Shown: positions 14,928 through 23,613, counted from the stretch's first letter. The stretch is DNA of 64,000 bases from Novosphingobium sp. Fuku2-ISO-50 (GCF_001519055.1 NZ_KQ954285.1:124001-188000); one strand, 5' to 3'. The notes: generated by a model from the letters alone, not told the origin. Made by a program: numbers and translations.

Positions 14928-16859
14928 ATGCACGCCATTTCAAAGGCTCCTGCACCGAACCTGCCGATCACCGATCACGCCGGATTGCGCCGCGCACTGA
15001 ACGACGCCAACCTGCCGACGCTGCTGATGGTCTACACCACCTTTGTGCAGGATCGCGCCTATCTCGACAGCTTTGCCCCCTATCTGACCGCGCTCTATAC
15101 CGCCGAAATGCCGTCGACCGTACCTGAGCCGATGGCCGTAGACTTGCGCAACCGCCTGTTTGCGCTGCTGACATCGCCCACCCCGCCGCGTGAACCGCCC
15201 CTCGATCCGGAATTCCTGCGCCATATGATGAGCGTCAGTGTCGGCGAAGATGTCGATGCGGGCCTCGTCCCGGTGCTCTATGACCAAATGGGCTTCGAGC
15301 GCGCGGTGCCACGCAAGGACATTCCCGGACGCAAGATGCCGCCTGCCGACTTTGACGTGCTGGTGATCGGCGGCGGGATGAGCGGCATCGCGGCGGGCAT
15401 CAAGCTGGCCGAGGCGGGCTATTCCTTCACGATCATCGAAAAGAACGCGGAGTTGGGCGGCACCTGGTGGGAAAACCGCTATCCGGGCGTGGGCGTCGAC
15501 ACCCCCAGCCATTTCTACAGCTATTCGTTCGAACTCAATCCCGAATGGAGCCATTATCACCCCAAGGGCCAGGAGATTCAGGACTACCTGACCGGGGTCG
15601 CCGACCGCAACGGCATCCGCAGCCACGTCGTGTTCGAAACCCGCGTGACCGGTGCCGTCTGGGATGAAAAGACCGCAAAGTGGCATGTCAGCCTGCGCCA
15701 TCGCGACGGCACCACCAGCGAACGCGCGGTCAGCGCGGTGCTGTTGGCCCATGGCGTGCTCAACCGCTGGTCAATGCCCGGGATCCCGGGACTTGAATCC
15801 TTTGCCGGGCCAAAGATGCACACCGCCGGCTGGGATACTTCGGTCGATCTGAAGGGCAAACGCGTGGCCGTGATCGGCACCGGCGCCAGCGCGGCGCAAC
15901 TCGCACCCGCGATCGCCGATCAGGTCAGCCATCTGACTGTTTTCCAGCGGTCAAAGCACTGGGTCCTGAACAACCCGGACATCAACACCGGCGTCAATGA
16001 CAATGTCCGCTTCGCGTTGCGCGCCATCCCGCATTACAAGGAATGGTTCCGTTTTCGCGTTTACTGGTTCACGGGCGACGGGCTCTATGGCAACGTCAAG
16101 ATGGAGCCCGACTGGCCAAAGCAGGACGTGTCGATTTCGCCGCAAAACGATGCGGTGCGCAATTACGCGCTGCACTATATCCACACCAAGCTGGCCGATC
16201 GCCCCGACCTGATTGAAAAGCTGGTTCCCGACTATCCGATCTATGGCAAGCGCATCGTGCTTGATGCCGATGGCGGCTGGCTCGACACGCTCAGGCGCCC
16301 CAATGTCACGCTGGAAACCCGCACGATCGACCATATCGAACCTGATGCGGTAGTGTTGCGTGACGGAACGCGGGTCGAAGCCGACGTGCTGGCACTGGCG
16401 ACCGGGTTCGACATTGCCAAAGTGGTCGGCGATCTCGACATCGTCGGGCGTGGCGGCTGCCGGATCCAGGACGATTGGGGCGCGGATGACCCGCGTTCCT
16501 ATCTGGGCGTGATGGCGCCGGGCTATCCCAACTTCTTTTTCGTGCTGGGGCCCAACAGCGCGCCCAACCATGCCGCCGGGGTCAATATGGTGATCGAGGC
16601 CCAGATCAACTGGATGATTGAAACGCTCGATCTGATGGTCGCGAAAGGAACGCGGCAAGTCGAACCGACGATCCCCGCCTATCAGGCGTGGAACACCAGG
16701 GTCGAAGAACAGATGAAGCAGATGATCTGGTCGCATCCGCGCGCAAAGAGCTATTATCTCAATTCTGCGGGGCGCAATATCATCTCCTGCCCGTTCCGGC
16801 TCGCCGATTACTGGAAAATGACCCGCCACCCCGATCAGAGCGAACTTCGGTTCGGTTGA
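14928..16859 (+). CDS. Long-form Baeyer-Villiger-type flavin monooxygenase
   Basis: FAD/NADPH monooxygenase of 643 residues. An N-terminal extension of ~140 residues precedes the FAD loop GGGMSG (about 147-152); this extended form is known among BVMOs that act on large or cyclic ketones. ENRYPG follows, then the fingerprint FAGPKMHTAGW near 293-303 and the NADPH loop GTGASAAQ. It inserts oxygen beside a ketone to form a lactone or ester. GGAGAGGA lies in front of the ATG. It stands alone behind a strong palindromic operator. It is distinct from the shorter BVMO at 5134. It is convergent with the monooxygenase ending at 16921. Confidence 0.93.
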   Translation: MHAISKAPAPNLPITDHAGLRRALNDANLPTLLMVYTTFVQDRAYLDSFAPYLTALYTAEMPSTVPEPMAVDLRNRLFALLTSPTPPREPPLDPEFLRHMMSVSVGEDVDAGLVPVLYDQMGFERAVPRKDIPGRKMPPADFDVLVIGGGMSGIAAGIKLAEAGYSFTIIEKNAELGGTWWENRYPGVGVDTPSHFYSYSFELNPEWSHYHPKGQEIQDYLTGVADRNGIRSHVVFETRVTGAVWDEKTAKWHVSLRHRDGTTSERAVSAVLLAHGVLNRWSMPGIPGLESFAGPKMHTAGWDTSVDLKGKRVAVIGTGASAAQLAPAIADQVSHLTVFQRSKHWVLNNPDINTGVNDNVRFALRAIPHYKEWFRFRVYWFTGDGLYGNVKMEPDWPKQDVSISPQNDAVRNYALHYIHTKLADRPDLIEKLVPDYPIYGKRIVLDADGGWLDTLRRPNVTLETRTIDHIEPDAVVLRDGTRVEADVLALATGFDIAKVVGDLDIVGRGGCRIQDDWGADDPRSYLGVMAPGYPNFFFVLGPNSAPNHAAGVNMVIEAQINWMIETLDLMVAKGTRQVEPTIPAYQAWNTRVEEQMKQMIWSHPRAKSYYLNSAGRNIISCPFRLADYWKMTRHPDQSELRFG

Positions 16860-16884
16860 CCGGCCCGCGCGCAGATCGCGCCAA

Positions 16885-16910
16885 CGACCGGATCCGTGAG
16901 GTTCCGGTCG
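16885..16910. terminator. Hairpin between convergent genes
   Basis: CGACCGGA (16885-16892) and TCCGGTCG (16903-16910) form a perfect eight-base stem with a ten-base loop, in the 61-base gap between the convergent BVMO and ACAD-fold monooxygenase genes. There is no U-rich run on either strand, so an intrinsic terminator is not proven; it may be a transcript-stabilising or Rho-assisted end. Confidence 0.4.
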
Positions 16911-16920
16911 CAGCGGCCCA

Positions 16921-18033
16921 TTACAGGAACATGTCCGTGTTTTCCGCCCCCATCAACACCGCGCCATAGTTGCGGGCAAAGCCTGCCGGGTTGTTGGCGA
17001 CATGGGCCCGCGCCATACGCACATCGTGCCACAAGTCCTGGAACGCATTGCCGGTATAGACCGAACGCCCCCCGGCCACGTCCATCAACAGGTCCATCGC
17101 CTCGATGCAACGATCGCCGACAAGGCTTGCCTCATAGCGATAGCGCACGCGGTCGAGGATCGATGGCTTGAAGCCGGCAGCCTCCATTTCCTCGAAATTG
17201 CGGACCATGACCTTGGCGCTCGTTTCTGCCAGCAGCGAAGCGCGCGCGATCCGGTCAAGCACATCGGGATCGCCCGCGCTCTTGGTCATGTCGGTGGTGC
17301 CAAGGCCGACGCGATCGCGAAACAGCGAAAGGGCATGGCGCACCGCACCGATCGCGCTGGTGTTGACCACGCGGATGAACACTTGCGCCCAGGGCAAGTC
17401 GTAATAGCCGGGCGGCTGATGATGCACGCCGAGAAAGCCGTCGATCTGTCGATGGGTACGATAATCGGGCACGAACACCGGCGTGTCGATGACGATGTCA
17501 TTCGACCCCGTCGCCTGCAGGCCCATGGTGTACCACGTATCCTCGATGCGATAGTCCGTCGCCGACACGAGGAAGGTGCGATAGCCTTCTTCCGGGATCA
17601 CCCCGCCCAGCAGCACCCAGTTGCAATGCAGGCTGCCGCTCGACCAGCCCCAGCGGCCCGACAGCATGACCCCGCCTTCGACTGCCTGCGCGCACGCGCC
17701 GACCGGATTGTAGGAACTCGACACCATGGCGTCAGGGCCCGGCGCCCATACTTCGGCCTGCGCACGCGGGTCCATCAGCGCGATCTGGTAATTGTGCACG
17801 GCAATGATGCCCAGCGCCCAGGCCGTGCTCATGTCCGCCTCGGCAATCGCAATCTGGTCGAGAAAGAAGTCCTGCGGCTTACCCTCCAGCCCCCCATGCG
17901 CGACGGGCGTGAAGTGGCGGATCAATCCTTCGGCGATGACGGCATTCACCACATCGTCGGCAATACGCCGGTTTCGCCGTCCTTCGTCGGCCCGCGCAGC
18001 CACCAGTTCCAGCGTGGACGCGGAAATTGCCAT
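16921..18033 (-). CDS. ACAD-fold flavin-dependent monooxygenase (HsaA/HpaB-type oxygenase component)
   Basis: Protein of 370 residues with the acyl-CoA dehydrogenase fold: ADDVVNAVIAEGLIRHFTPVAHGG, DMSTAWALGIIAVHNYQIAL, SGRWGWSSGSLHCNWVLLGG, TWYTMGLQATGSNDI, and the helical C-terminal half. Proteins with SGxWxxxSG and GLxxTGS but without an acyl-CoA dehydrogenase base are group D monooxygenases that use FMNH2 or FADH2 from a separate reductase to hydroxylate aromatic or ketonic substrates. The flavin reductase at 10912 is the obvious candidate partner, though it is in another operon. GGGGAG before the ATG at 18033 fixes the start. It is divergent from the SDR at 18328. Confidence 0.85.
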   Translation of the reverse strand: MAISASTLELVAARADEGRRNRRIADDVVNAVIAEGLIRHFTPVAHGGLEGKPQDFFLDQIAIAEADMSTAWALGIIAVHNYQIALMDPRAQAEVWAPGPDAMVSSSYNPVGACAQAVEGGVMLSGRWGWSSGSLHCNWVLLGGVIPEEGYRTFLVSATDYRIEDTWYTMGLQATGSNDIVIDTPVFVPDYRTHRQIDGFLGVHHQPPGYYDLPWAQVFIRVVNTSAIGAVRHALSLFRDRVGLGTTDMTKSAGDPDVLDRIARASLLAETSAKVMVRNFEEMEAAGFKPSILDRVRYRYEASLVGDRCIEAMDLLMDVAGGRSVYTGNAFQDLWHDVRMARAHVANNPAGFARNYGAVLMGAENTDMFL

Positions 18034-18244
18034 GCACTTTCTCCCCAAACGATTCATGCGTACCATAAGCAGTATCATGCTTCGCATTATTCGATAACAT
18101 ATCGCATATATTATGAAAGACGCGAGTTTTCCATCAGACAAATCACGCATAGCCCCAAGGGACATGTGCGCGTCGGCAATTTTCCCCGGAGCAACCGCAC
18201 CGGGCATGAACCACGCCCACGAATACGGATTTCAATCACTCACT

Positions 18245-18278
18245 TTTTACGCAAAACACTTCCAATAGCCCGCTATAT
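18245..18278 (+). promoter_or_regulatory. Promoter-like region upstream of the SDR-AsnC3-AsnC4 operon with the shared 11-mer
   Basis: TTTTACGCAAA (18245-18255) is the exact reverse complement of the element at 10829-10839 beside the other Lrp pair. GCTATATG begins at 18272, and CTATATG is repeated ten bases later (CTATATG-TGC-CTATATG). The gap 18034-18327 lies between divergent genes and is AT-rich by local standards, so it must hold two promoters. A role in Lrp/AsnC binding is inferred from its placement only. Confidence 0.4.
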
Positions 18279-18327
18279 GTGCCTATATGCGTCGCAACCA
18301 ACCAGCAAGAGAATGAGGATCCTGGCC

Positions 18328-19098
18328 ATGTCACACCAATTCCAAGGGAAAGTGGCGTTCATCACCGGTGGCAGCGACGGCATCGGGCTTGCCACTGCGC
18401 GCTTGCTTGCCCGGCGCGGCGCAATCGTGGCGATCTGCGCGCGGCGGCCCGACCGGCTCGAAGCCGCACGTGCGGCCATCGCGGCCGAGGGCACGGTCGA
18501 AGCGCACCAGCTTGACGTCTCCGACGCCGATGCCTTTGCCGCGCTGGTCGCCGATGTCGCGGCGCGTCACGGACGGCTCGACATGATGGTCAACAACGCG
18601 ATGTCGGTCCATTACGCACCGATCGCCCGCCTGACGCTCGACCACTGGCGCAAGGATTTTGCCGTCAATGCCGATGCGGTGTTCGTCGGCACCAAGGCCG
18701 CGATGGCCGTGATGGCCACGCAAGGCTCGGGCGCGATCGTCAACATCTCTTCGACATGCGGCATCCGCGCCGCGCCGATGATGGCCAGCTATTCCGCATC
18801 AAAGGCCGCCCTGATCCAGTTTACCGCCGTTGCCGCGATGGAAGGCGCGCGCCAGGGCATCCGGGTCAATGCGATCGTCCCCGGCCAGGTGCAAACCCCG
18901 GCCACCGTGGAATACAACACGCATGCGCCCGAAGCCGCCGCGCGTACCACCGATGCCATACCGATGGGCCGCGGCGGGCAACCCGATGAACTGGCAGAGG
19001 CGATCGCTTTCCTGCTGTCCGACGCAGCCAGCTATATCACCGGGGTCGCACTGCCGGTCGACGGCGGCAAGGCGGCGCAACTTTACATGCCGGGTTGA
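18328..19098 (+). CDS. SDR family oxidoreductase
   Basis: Short-chain dehydrogenase of 256 residues. TGGSDGIG is near residues 13-20, the NNA motif reads VNNAMSV (Gly replaced by Met), and the active site has Ser-Ser-Thr and YSASK near 156-160. The C terminus has the usual ITGVALPVDGG. The ATG at 18328 has AGGA eight bases upstream; an in-frame ATG at 18313 is a weaker choice. It starts an operon with two Lrp/AsnC regulators; the next gene begins six bases after its stop in the same frame. Confidence 0.92.
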   Translation: MSHQFQGKVAFITGGSDGIGLATARLLARRGAIVAICARRPDRLEAARAAIAAEGTVEAHQLDVSDADAFAALVADVAARHGRLDMMVNNAMSVHYAPIARLTLDHWRKDFAVNADAVFVGTKAAMAVMATQGSGAIVNISSTCGIRAAPMMASYSASKAALIQFTAVAAMEGARQGIRVNAIVPGQVQTPATVEYNTHAPEAAARTTDAIPMGRGGQPDELAEAIAFLLSDAASYITGVALPVDGGKAAQLYMPG

Positions 19099-19104
19099 TC
19101 CGCT

Positions 19105-19617
19105 TTGGCCGGCGATTCCCGCCCCGCTCGCCGCGCACGTGGTGGCGCGCTTGATGCGATCGACCGTCGCATCATTATCGCGCTTCGCCGCGACGGACGC
19201 GCCCAGAGCACCGCGATCGGCGAGGATCTGGGCCTGTCGGGAAATCTTGTGGCCAACCGCATCCGGGCGATGGATGCGGCGGGCACGATGCGCGTGGTCG
19301 CGGTGGCCGATTACCGCGTCCACGGCTATCGCATGCTGGCGCGAATCCGCCTTCAGGTAAACGGTCGCTCACCGCACGACGTCGCGCGGGAACTGGCCAT
19401 GCGCGACGACGTGCTGTCGGTGCACCTGACGTCGGGTCGCTATCCGGTCAGTTGTCTCTATGCCTTTGCCAGCGCGCGCGACATGATCGAGGCGGCGCGC
19501 GACGTTTCTGCCGGGATTGCCGGGGTGGAAGACGTCGATGTCGAATTGCTCAACACCGTCTATCGCTATCGCCCCGCCATCGGCCCGATCGCCGGCCATG
19601 GGAGAGAAGAGGCATGA
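19105..19617 (+). CDS. Lrp/AsnC-family regulator, A-type member of pair 2
   Basis: Protein of 170 residues, apparently started at a TTG six bases after the SDR stop; no ATG or GTG is available in frame before the winged helix, and the upstream frame is closed by the SDR stop codon. The helix-turn-helix is AIDRRIIIALRRDGRAQSTA followed by IGEDLGLSGNLVANRIRAMD. The RAM domain includes VLSVHLTSGRYPVSCLYAF. It matches the first gene of the other pair (9818) in layout and in the MRVVAVADY/LRVVAVSDF segment. Translation is probably coupled to the SDR. Its stop overlaps the next start as ATGA. Confidence 0.85.
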   Translation: MAGDSRPARRARGGALDAIDRRIIIALRRDGRAQSTAIGEDLGLSGNLVANRIRAMDAAGTMRVVAVADYRVHGYRMLARIRLQVNGRSPHDVARELAMRDDVLSVHLTSGRYPVSCLYAFASARDMIEAARDVSAGIAGVEDVDVELLNTVYRYRPAIGPIAGHGREEA

Positions 19618-20126
19618 GCGTCGAATCCCCCCCCACCGACCTACTCGACCGCCAGATTGCCACCCTGCTCGCACGCGATGCACGCACCAGCTTTCGCCAG
19701 ATCGCAGGCGAAGTCGGCGTGACCGAAGGCACCGTGCGCGCGCGCGTCAAGCGATTGCAAACAGCCGGTCTGCTGCGGCTGCAACCGATCATCGACATCG
19801 CCAGCAGCGATGACGATACCCCCGCCTCGCCCGGCAGGCACATGGCGTTTATCACCATGCGCTGCCGTGCCGGATGGCTTGACCGTGTGCGCGACGCCCT
19901 GCTCGCCATGCCCCGGGTCGACGCGCTCTACGATGCCAATGCCGCGCACCGGCTCGTCGCGATCTGCCTGGTCGACAGTCTGGCCGAAGTCGCGGCCATG
20001 ACCAATGCGGTGCTCGCGCTCGAAGGCATTCGCGACGCGGAAAGCGAACTTGTCCTGCAAACGATCAAGTACGACGCGACAATCGGCCCGATCGCCACGG
20101 TCGAGGACATCGCAAAACTGACCTGA
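19614..20126 (+). CDS. Lrp/AsnC-family regulator, B-type member of pair 2
   Basis: Protein of 170 residues with an AsnC winged helix (DARTSFRQIAGEVGVTEGTV) and a RAM domain ending in LQTIKYDATIGPIATVEDIA. It shares RDAR, GVTEGTVR and the KY tail with the B-type gene at 10297. A small acidic insertion (SSDDDTPASPG) lies between the two domains. It overlaps the A-type gene by four bases (ATGA) with GAGAAGAGG as the ribosome site, so the two are made together. The convergent amidase gene ends four bases beyond it. Confidence 0.9.
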   Translation: MSVESPPTDLLDRQIATLLARDARTSFRQIAGEVGVTEGTVRARVKRLQTAGLLRLQPIIDIASSDDDTPASPGRHMAFITMRCRAGWLDRVRDALLAMPRVDALYDANAAHRLVAICLVDSLAEVAAMTNAVLALEGIRDAESELVLQTIKYDATIGPIATVEDIAKLT

Positions 20127-20129
20127 GGC

Positions 20130-21656
20130 TTATACCGGCTTGCGCCCGGCCCAGGGCGCCGCGCGTTCGATCTGCCCGGCCAGGCGGAACAACAGCGCTT
20201 CCTCGCCATAGCGGCCCATCGCCATGACCCCGATCGGCAATCCGTCGCGGCTCATCCCCAGCGGCAGCGACATCCCCGGCTGGCCGGTCATGTTGGCCAG
20301 TTGGGTAAACGGCGACCAGGTGCTTACGCGGCGACCCCATTCCTCGAACCCGACCCCGGGGCTGAGATTGATTTCGCCCAACAGCAGCGGCGGCGCGGCC
20401 AGAGTCGGCGACAGGATCACATCATGACGGTCCATGAATTGGCCGACGGTTACGGCGGCGGCCTGCAAGGTGTTGTTGGCGCGCGCAAAGTCCATGCCGC
20501 TGCACTTTTCGCCAAAGGCGATCATCGCCAGCGTGATCGATTCGAGCGTATCGGGCCCGACGACGAGCCCGGTGGCGCGCGCCCGATCGGTCACGTCCGC
20601 CGCCACCGACGAGCCCATGAGCACGAAACTGGCCCAGCCGATCGCCGCCGCATCAAGCTTCGGCGCGGCTTCCTCGACATGATGACCAAGACTTTCAAGC
20701 AGCCTGGCCGTGGCTTCGAGCGTTGCCAGCACTTCGGGATCAACCGGCGATCCCGAATTCGGCCGGGTCATCAGTGCGACACGCAATTTGCCCGGATCGC
20801 GCCCGACCTGACTGAGGAATGTCCCGTCGGGCGTCGGCGCGCCATAGCGCGAGCCCGGTTCCACGCCCTGCGTCGCATCGAGGATCGCAGCGGAATCGCG
20901 CACAGAACGGGTCACCGCGTGATGCACGGACAGTCCGCCCCAGCCTTCGGTCCGCGCCGGCCCCATCGGCACCCTGCCCCGGCTCGGTTTCAGCCCGAAC
21001 AGCCCGCAACACGATGCGGGGATGCGGATCGACCCGCCGCCATCGGTCGCATGGGCAGCCGGCAACACGCCGGCCGCGACCGCCGTCGCCGCGCCCCCCG
21101 ACGATCCGCCGGTGGTATGCGCCGGGTTCCAAGGGTTGCGGGTGGCGCCGGTCACCTTGTTTTCGGTCGTGCCGGTCAGACCGAATTCGGGGGTCGTCGT
21201 CTTGCCGAAAATGACAAAGCCCGCGCGCTCCACCCTGCGCACCAGTTCCGACGTCTCGGTCGCCCGATAATCGGCGTAAAACCGGCTGCCATTGCCGGTA
21301 CGTTCGCCGGCGATATGGGTGTTGAGATCCTTCAACAGCCACGGCACCCCGGAAAACGGCCCTTCGGGCAGCCCGGCAGCAACCGCCGCATGCGCCCGGT
21401 CGTACAACCGCTGCGCCATGAAGCTGAAACGCGGGTTCATCGCCTCGGCGCGGGCAATCGCCGCGTCGAGCAGTTCGGCGGCACTGACTTCGCGCCGCCG
21501 AATGCGTTCCGCCAGGCCAAGCGCATCATCGCTTGCCAGCAAATCTCCGATCATTCCCGCGCTCCCGGACTTTGTCGTTTTTGCCATGATCCCTCGCGGC
21601 ACGGCAGCCGTCATCGTGGCCGCCGCACCCGCCAGCACTGTGCGTCTTGAAATCAT
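20130..21656 (-). CDS. Amidase-signature family enzyme with Tat signal peptide
   Basis: Protein of 508 residues. The N terminus ISRRTVLAGAAATMTAA is a twin-arginine export signal, so the enzyme is probably periplasmic. The amidase signature is complete: Lys109 (LLKDLN), the GGSSGG loop with the cis-Ser near 185-186, and the nucleophile Ser209 in DGGGSIRIPAS. Family members hydrolyse amides and sometimes esters. Its ATG overlaps the stop of the Rieske gene upstream as ATGA, so it is the last gene of the CoA-ligase/amidohydrolase/Rieske operon. An exported enzyme could act on the substrate before uptake. Confidence 0.93.
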   Translation of the reverse strand: MISRRTVLAGAAATMTAAVPRGIMAKTTKSGSAGMIGDLLASDDALGLAERIRRREVSAAELLDAAIARAEAMNPRFSFMAQRLYDRAHAAVAAGLPEGPFSGVPWLLKDLNTHIAGERTGNGSRFYADYRATETSELVRRVERAGFVIFGKTTTPEFGLTGTTENKVTGATRNPWNPAHTTGGSSGGAATAVAAGVLPAAHATDGGGSIRIPASCCGLFGLKPSRGRVPMGPARTEGWGGLSVHHAVTRSVRDSAAILDATQGVEPGSRYGAPTPDGTFLSQVGRDPGKLRVALMTRPNSGSPVDPEVLATLEATARLLESLGHHVEEAAPKLDAAAIGWASFVLMGSSVAADVTDRARATGLVVGPDTLESITLAMIAFGEKCSGMDFARANNTLQAAAVTVGQFMDRHDVILSPTLAAPPLLLGEINLSPGVGFEEWGRRVSTWSPFTQLANMTGQPGMSLPLGMSRDGLPIGVMAMGRYGEEALLFRLAGQIERAAPWAGRKPV

Positions 21657-22720
21657 GCGTAGTACCGCGCGTAGAATTTGCGGAATTGCGGAATCGGGCC
21701 GTCGCCATCGCAGATGATCGGGTTGGTTTCGTATTTTTGCCGATCCCAGATCACCTTGTCCTGGTCGAACTGCTTGCAGATATCGCGCACGATGGCGCGG
21801 GCGACCCCGGCGCGTTCGCCCTCGGCCTGTGCACGCGGTTGGGCAAAGCAGAACCGCACGTGGACGTGGTCCAGCTCCACCGGTGTCAGACAGGCGACCA
21901 GCAGCGTTTCCGAAATCCCGGTAAAGCGCGTCCAGCTTTGCCCCGGGCCCATCGTGTCATAGCTGATGCAGCCATCGACTTCGCCCCAGGGCGTGCCCAT
22001 CTTCGCCTTCACATCGGCGCCGCGGCCCCAGTCACCCCAGCGCAGATCGCCCAGCGGCACATTGGCCGTGCCGTGGATATAACGGAAATGCGCCACATCG
22101 ACGCCATTTTCGGCCATATTCTGGATCGAGCCCCAGACATTCCATTCATAGATGTCGAATTCGGTCCAATCGGGGTCGGAACATTCGGGCAAGTGCGCCA
22201 CGTCAAACAGCGGGGCGACATCTTCGGGGTGATACCAGGCCCAGATCCAGCGGTTGGCCTCGGTCACGTGCCAGGTCCGGATGCACTTGCGCTTTACTTG
22301 CGGCGGGATGGTGCGGGCATAGGGGATTTCGGCCACCACGCCTTCGGCACCGTCATAGCGCCAGGCGTGAAACGGGCATTCGAGCAAGTTGCCATGCACT
22401 TTGCCGCCATGCCCCATATGCGCGCCCAGATGCTTGCAATAGGCATCGAGCATCCGCACTTCGCCGTCTTCGCCGCGCCAGATCGCCAGATCCTTGCCGA
22501 AATAGCGCAGCGGCTTGACTTCGCCCGGCGCCAGTTCGGACGAGAGCAGCAACGGATACCAGCCAAACGGAAAGCCGATGTCGAGCCCGCGCTCCTCGAC
22601 CGAGGCGAGCCCCTTGACTTCGGCCAGGCGCCATTCCTTGAGCGCATCACCCTTCAGTTTCTCGAGAATCTGCCACACTGCCACCGGTGGCGTGCGGGCG
22701 TCGGTTGCTGCCTCGGTCAT
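21653..22720 (-). CDS. Rieske non-heme iron oxygenase, alpha subunit (KshA-like)
   Basis: Protein of 355 residues. The Rieske 2Fe-2S ligands are Cys95-x-His97 and Cys115-x2-His118. The mononuclear iron site is Asp208, with His211 and His216, preceded by the bridging-region Asn205. The C terminus has ICDGDGPIPQFRKFY, a pattern of KshA-type (3-ketosteroid 9-alpha-hydroxylase) and related oxygenases. It needs a separate reductase, and none is visible in the window. AAGGGAT lies before the ATG. It follows the amidohydrolase gene by 17 bases and overlaps the amidase by four. Hydroxylation of a polycyclic or alicyclic substrate is the family-based guess. Confidence 0.92.
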   Translation of the reverse strand: MTEAATDARTPPVAVWQILEKLKGDALKEWRLAEVKGLASVEERGLDIGFPFGWYPLLLSSELAPGEVKPLRYFGKDLAIWRGEDGEVRMLDAYCKHLGAHMGHGGKVHGNLLECPFHAWRYDGAEGVVAEIPYARTIPPQVKRKCIRTWHVTEANRWIWAWYHPEDVAPLFDVAHLPECSDPDWTEFDIYEWNVWGSIQNMAENGVDVAHFRYIHGTANVPLGDLRWGDWGRGADVKAKMGTPWGEVDGCISYDTMGPGQSWTRFTGISETLLVACLTPVELDHVHVRFCFAQPRAQAEGERAGVARAIVRDICKQFDQDKVIWDRQKYETNPIICDGDGPIPQFRKFYARYYA

Positions 22721-22737
22721 CGTCAGATCCCTTTCAT

Positions 22738-23613
22738 TTATGGAAGATTGAATACCTTGCGCGCGTTTTCGCGCAGGAATTTCGGCCAGACATCATCCTT
22801 GAACGGAACACTGGGCATATCGCCCATGATCCGGTCGAGGCTCAGGCCCATCGGAAAATATCCGGCATAAATGATTTTGTCGGCTCCGCGCGTATTCGCG
22901 TAGTCGATGATCGCCTTCGGGTAGTGCTTTGGTGCGAACGCGCTGGTCGAATAATAGAGGTTCGGCCATTTCAGCATGAGCTTCACGGCAAGGTCTTGCC
23001 ATGGCTCGGCGCCATGGCGCATGACAACTTTCAGTTCAGGAAAAAACCAGCAAACTTCGTCGAGATGTTCGACTTTTTGCGTTTCCATCGGGATACGCGG
23101 CCCCGGAATCCCGACATTGAGCAGGATCGGCAGACCCAGTTCGCAGGCGGTCGCGTAAAGCGGGAACATGTACTTGTGGTTGATCGCGACTTGCGGAAGC
23201 GTGCCCGCAGGAAACACGCTGATCGCCGAAAGGCCGACTTCGGCATGGATCCGCTTGATCCGGCGCACTTCGTCCATGCCGCCGTTGGGGTCGCACGGCA
23301 GGTCGAAGAAGAACCTGTCGCCATACATTTCCCTGGCGCGGCGCGAGGTGGCATTGTCGTTCCACCCGACCAGCGCGCGTTCGATACCGTGCTTGTCCAT
23401 CTGTTCGACGGTCCAGCGGATGTAATCATCCTGCTGACCGGTCTGCGGGATGTCCTTGAACATATATTGCGCGGGCATCGCAAACTGCTGCAGCGTCTGC
23501 TGATCCTTGATCAGCGGACGGAACGGGGCGAACCAGTCGGAACGGTCCTCCGTATCGGGGATCCCCAGCATGCAGTCGATGATCTTGATGTCGGTGGGCA
23601 TGCCCATGGTCAT
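22738..23613 (-). CDS. Amidohydrolase-2-family protein with altered metal site
   Basis: Protein of 291 residues with the ACMSD-like amidohydrolase core: VFPAGTLPQVAINHKYMFPL, LPILLNVGIPGPRIP, VVMRHGAEPWQD, NLYYSTSAFAPKHYPKAII. The N-terminal metal motif DxHxH is replaced by DCMLGIP, and the late GSDxP motif by AGYFP. The usual zinc site is therefore incomplete, and the reaction may differ from ordinary hydrolysis or decarboxylation. The ATG at 23613 overlaps the CoA-ligase stop (ATGA); an ATG at 23607, better spaced from GGGGGAG, is also possible. It sits between the CoA ligase and the Rieske oxygenase in one operon. Confidence 0.88.
   Translation of the reverse strand: MTMGMPTDIKIIDCMLGIPDTEDRSDWFAPFRPLIKDQQTLQQFAMPAQYMFKDIPQTGQQDDYIRWTVEQMDKHGIERALVGWNDNATSRRAREMYGDRFFFDLPCDPNGGMDEVRRIKRIHAEVGLSAISVFPAGTLPQVAINHKYMFPLYATACELGLPILLNVGIPGPRIPMETQKVEHLDEVCWFFPELKVVMRHGAEPWQDLAVKLMLKWPNLYYSTSAFAPKHYPKAIIDYANTRGADKIIYAGYFPMGLSLDRIMGDMPSVPFKDDVWPKFLRENARKVFNLP

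Noticed and set aside
17002-19098. 698-codon open frame reaching upstream of the SDR at 18328
   Set aside because: The SDR part is real, but the first ~440 codons run antisense through the ACAD-fold monooxygenase and the promoter gap. The SDR start at 18328 has a ribosome site.
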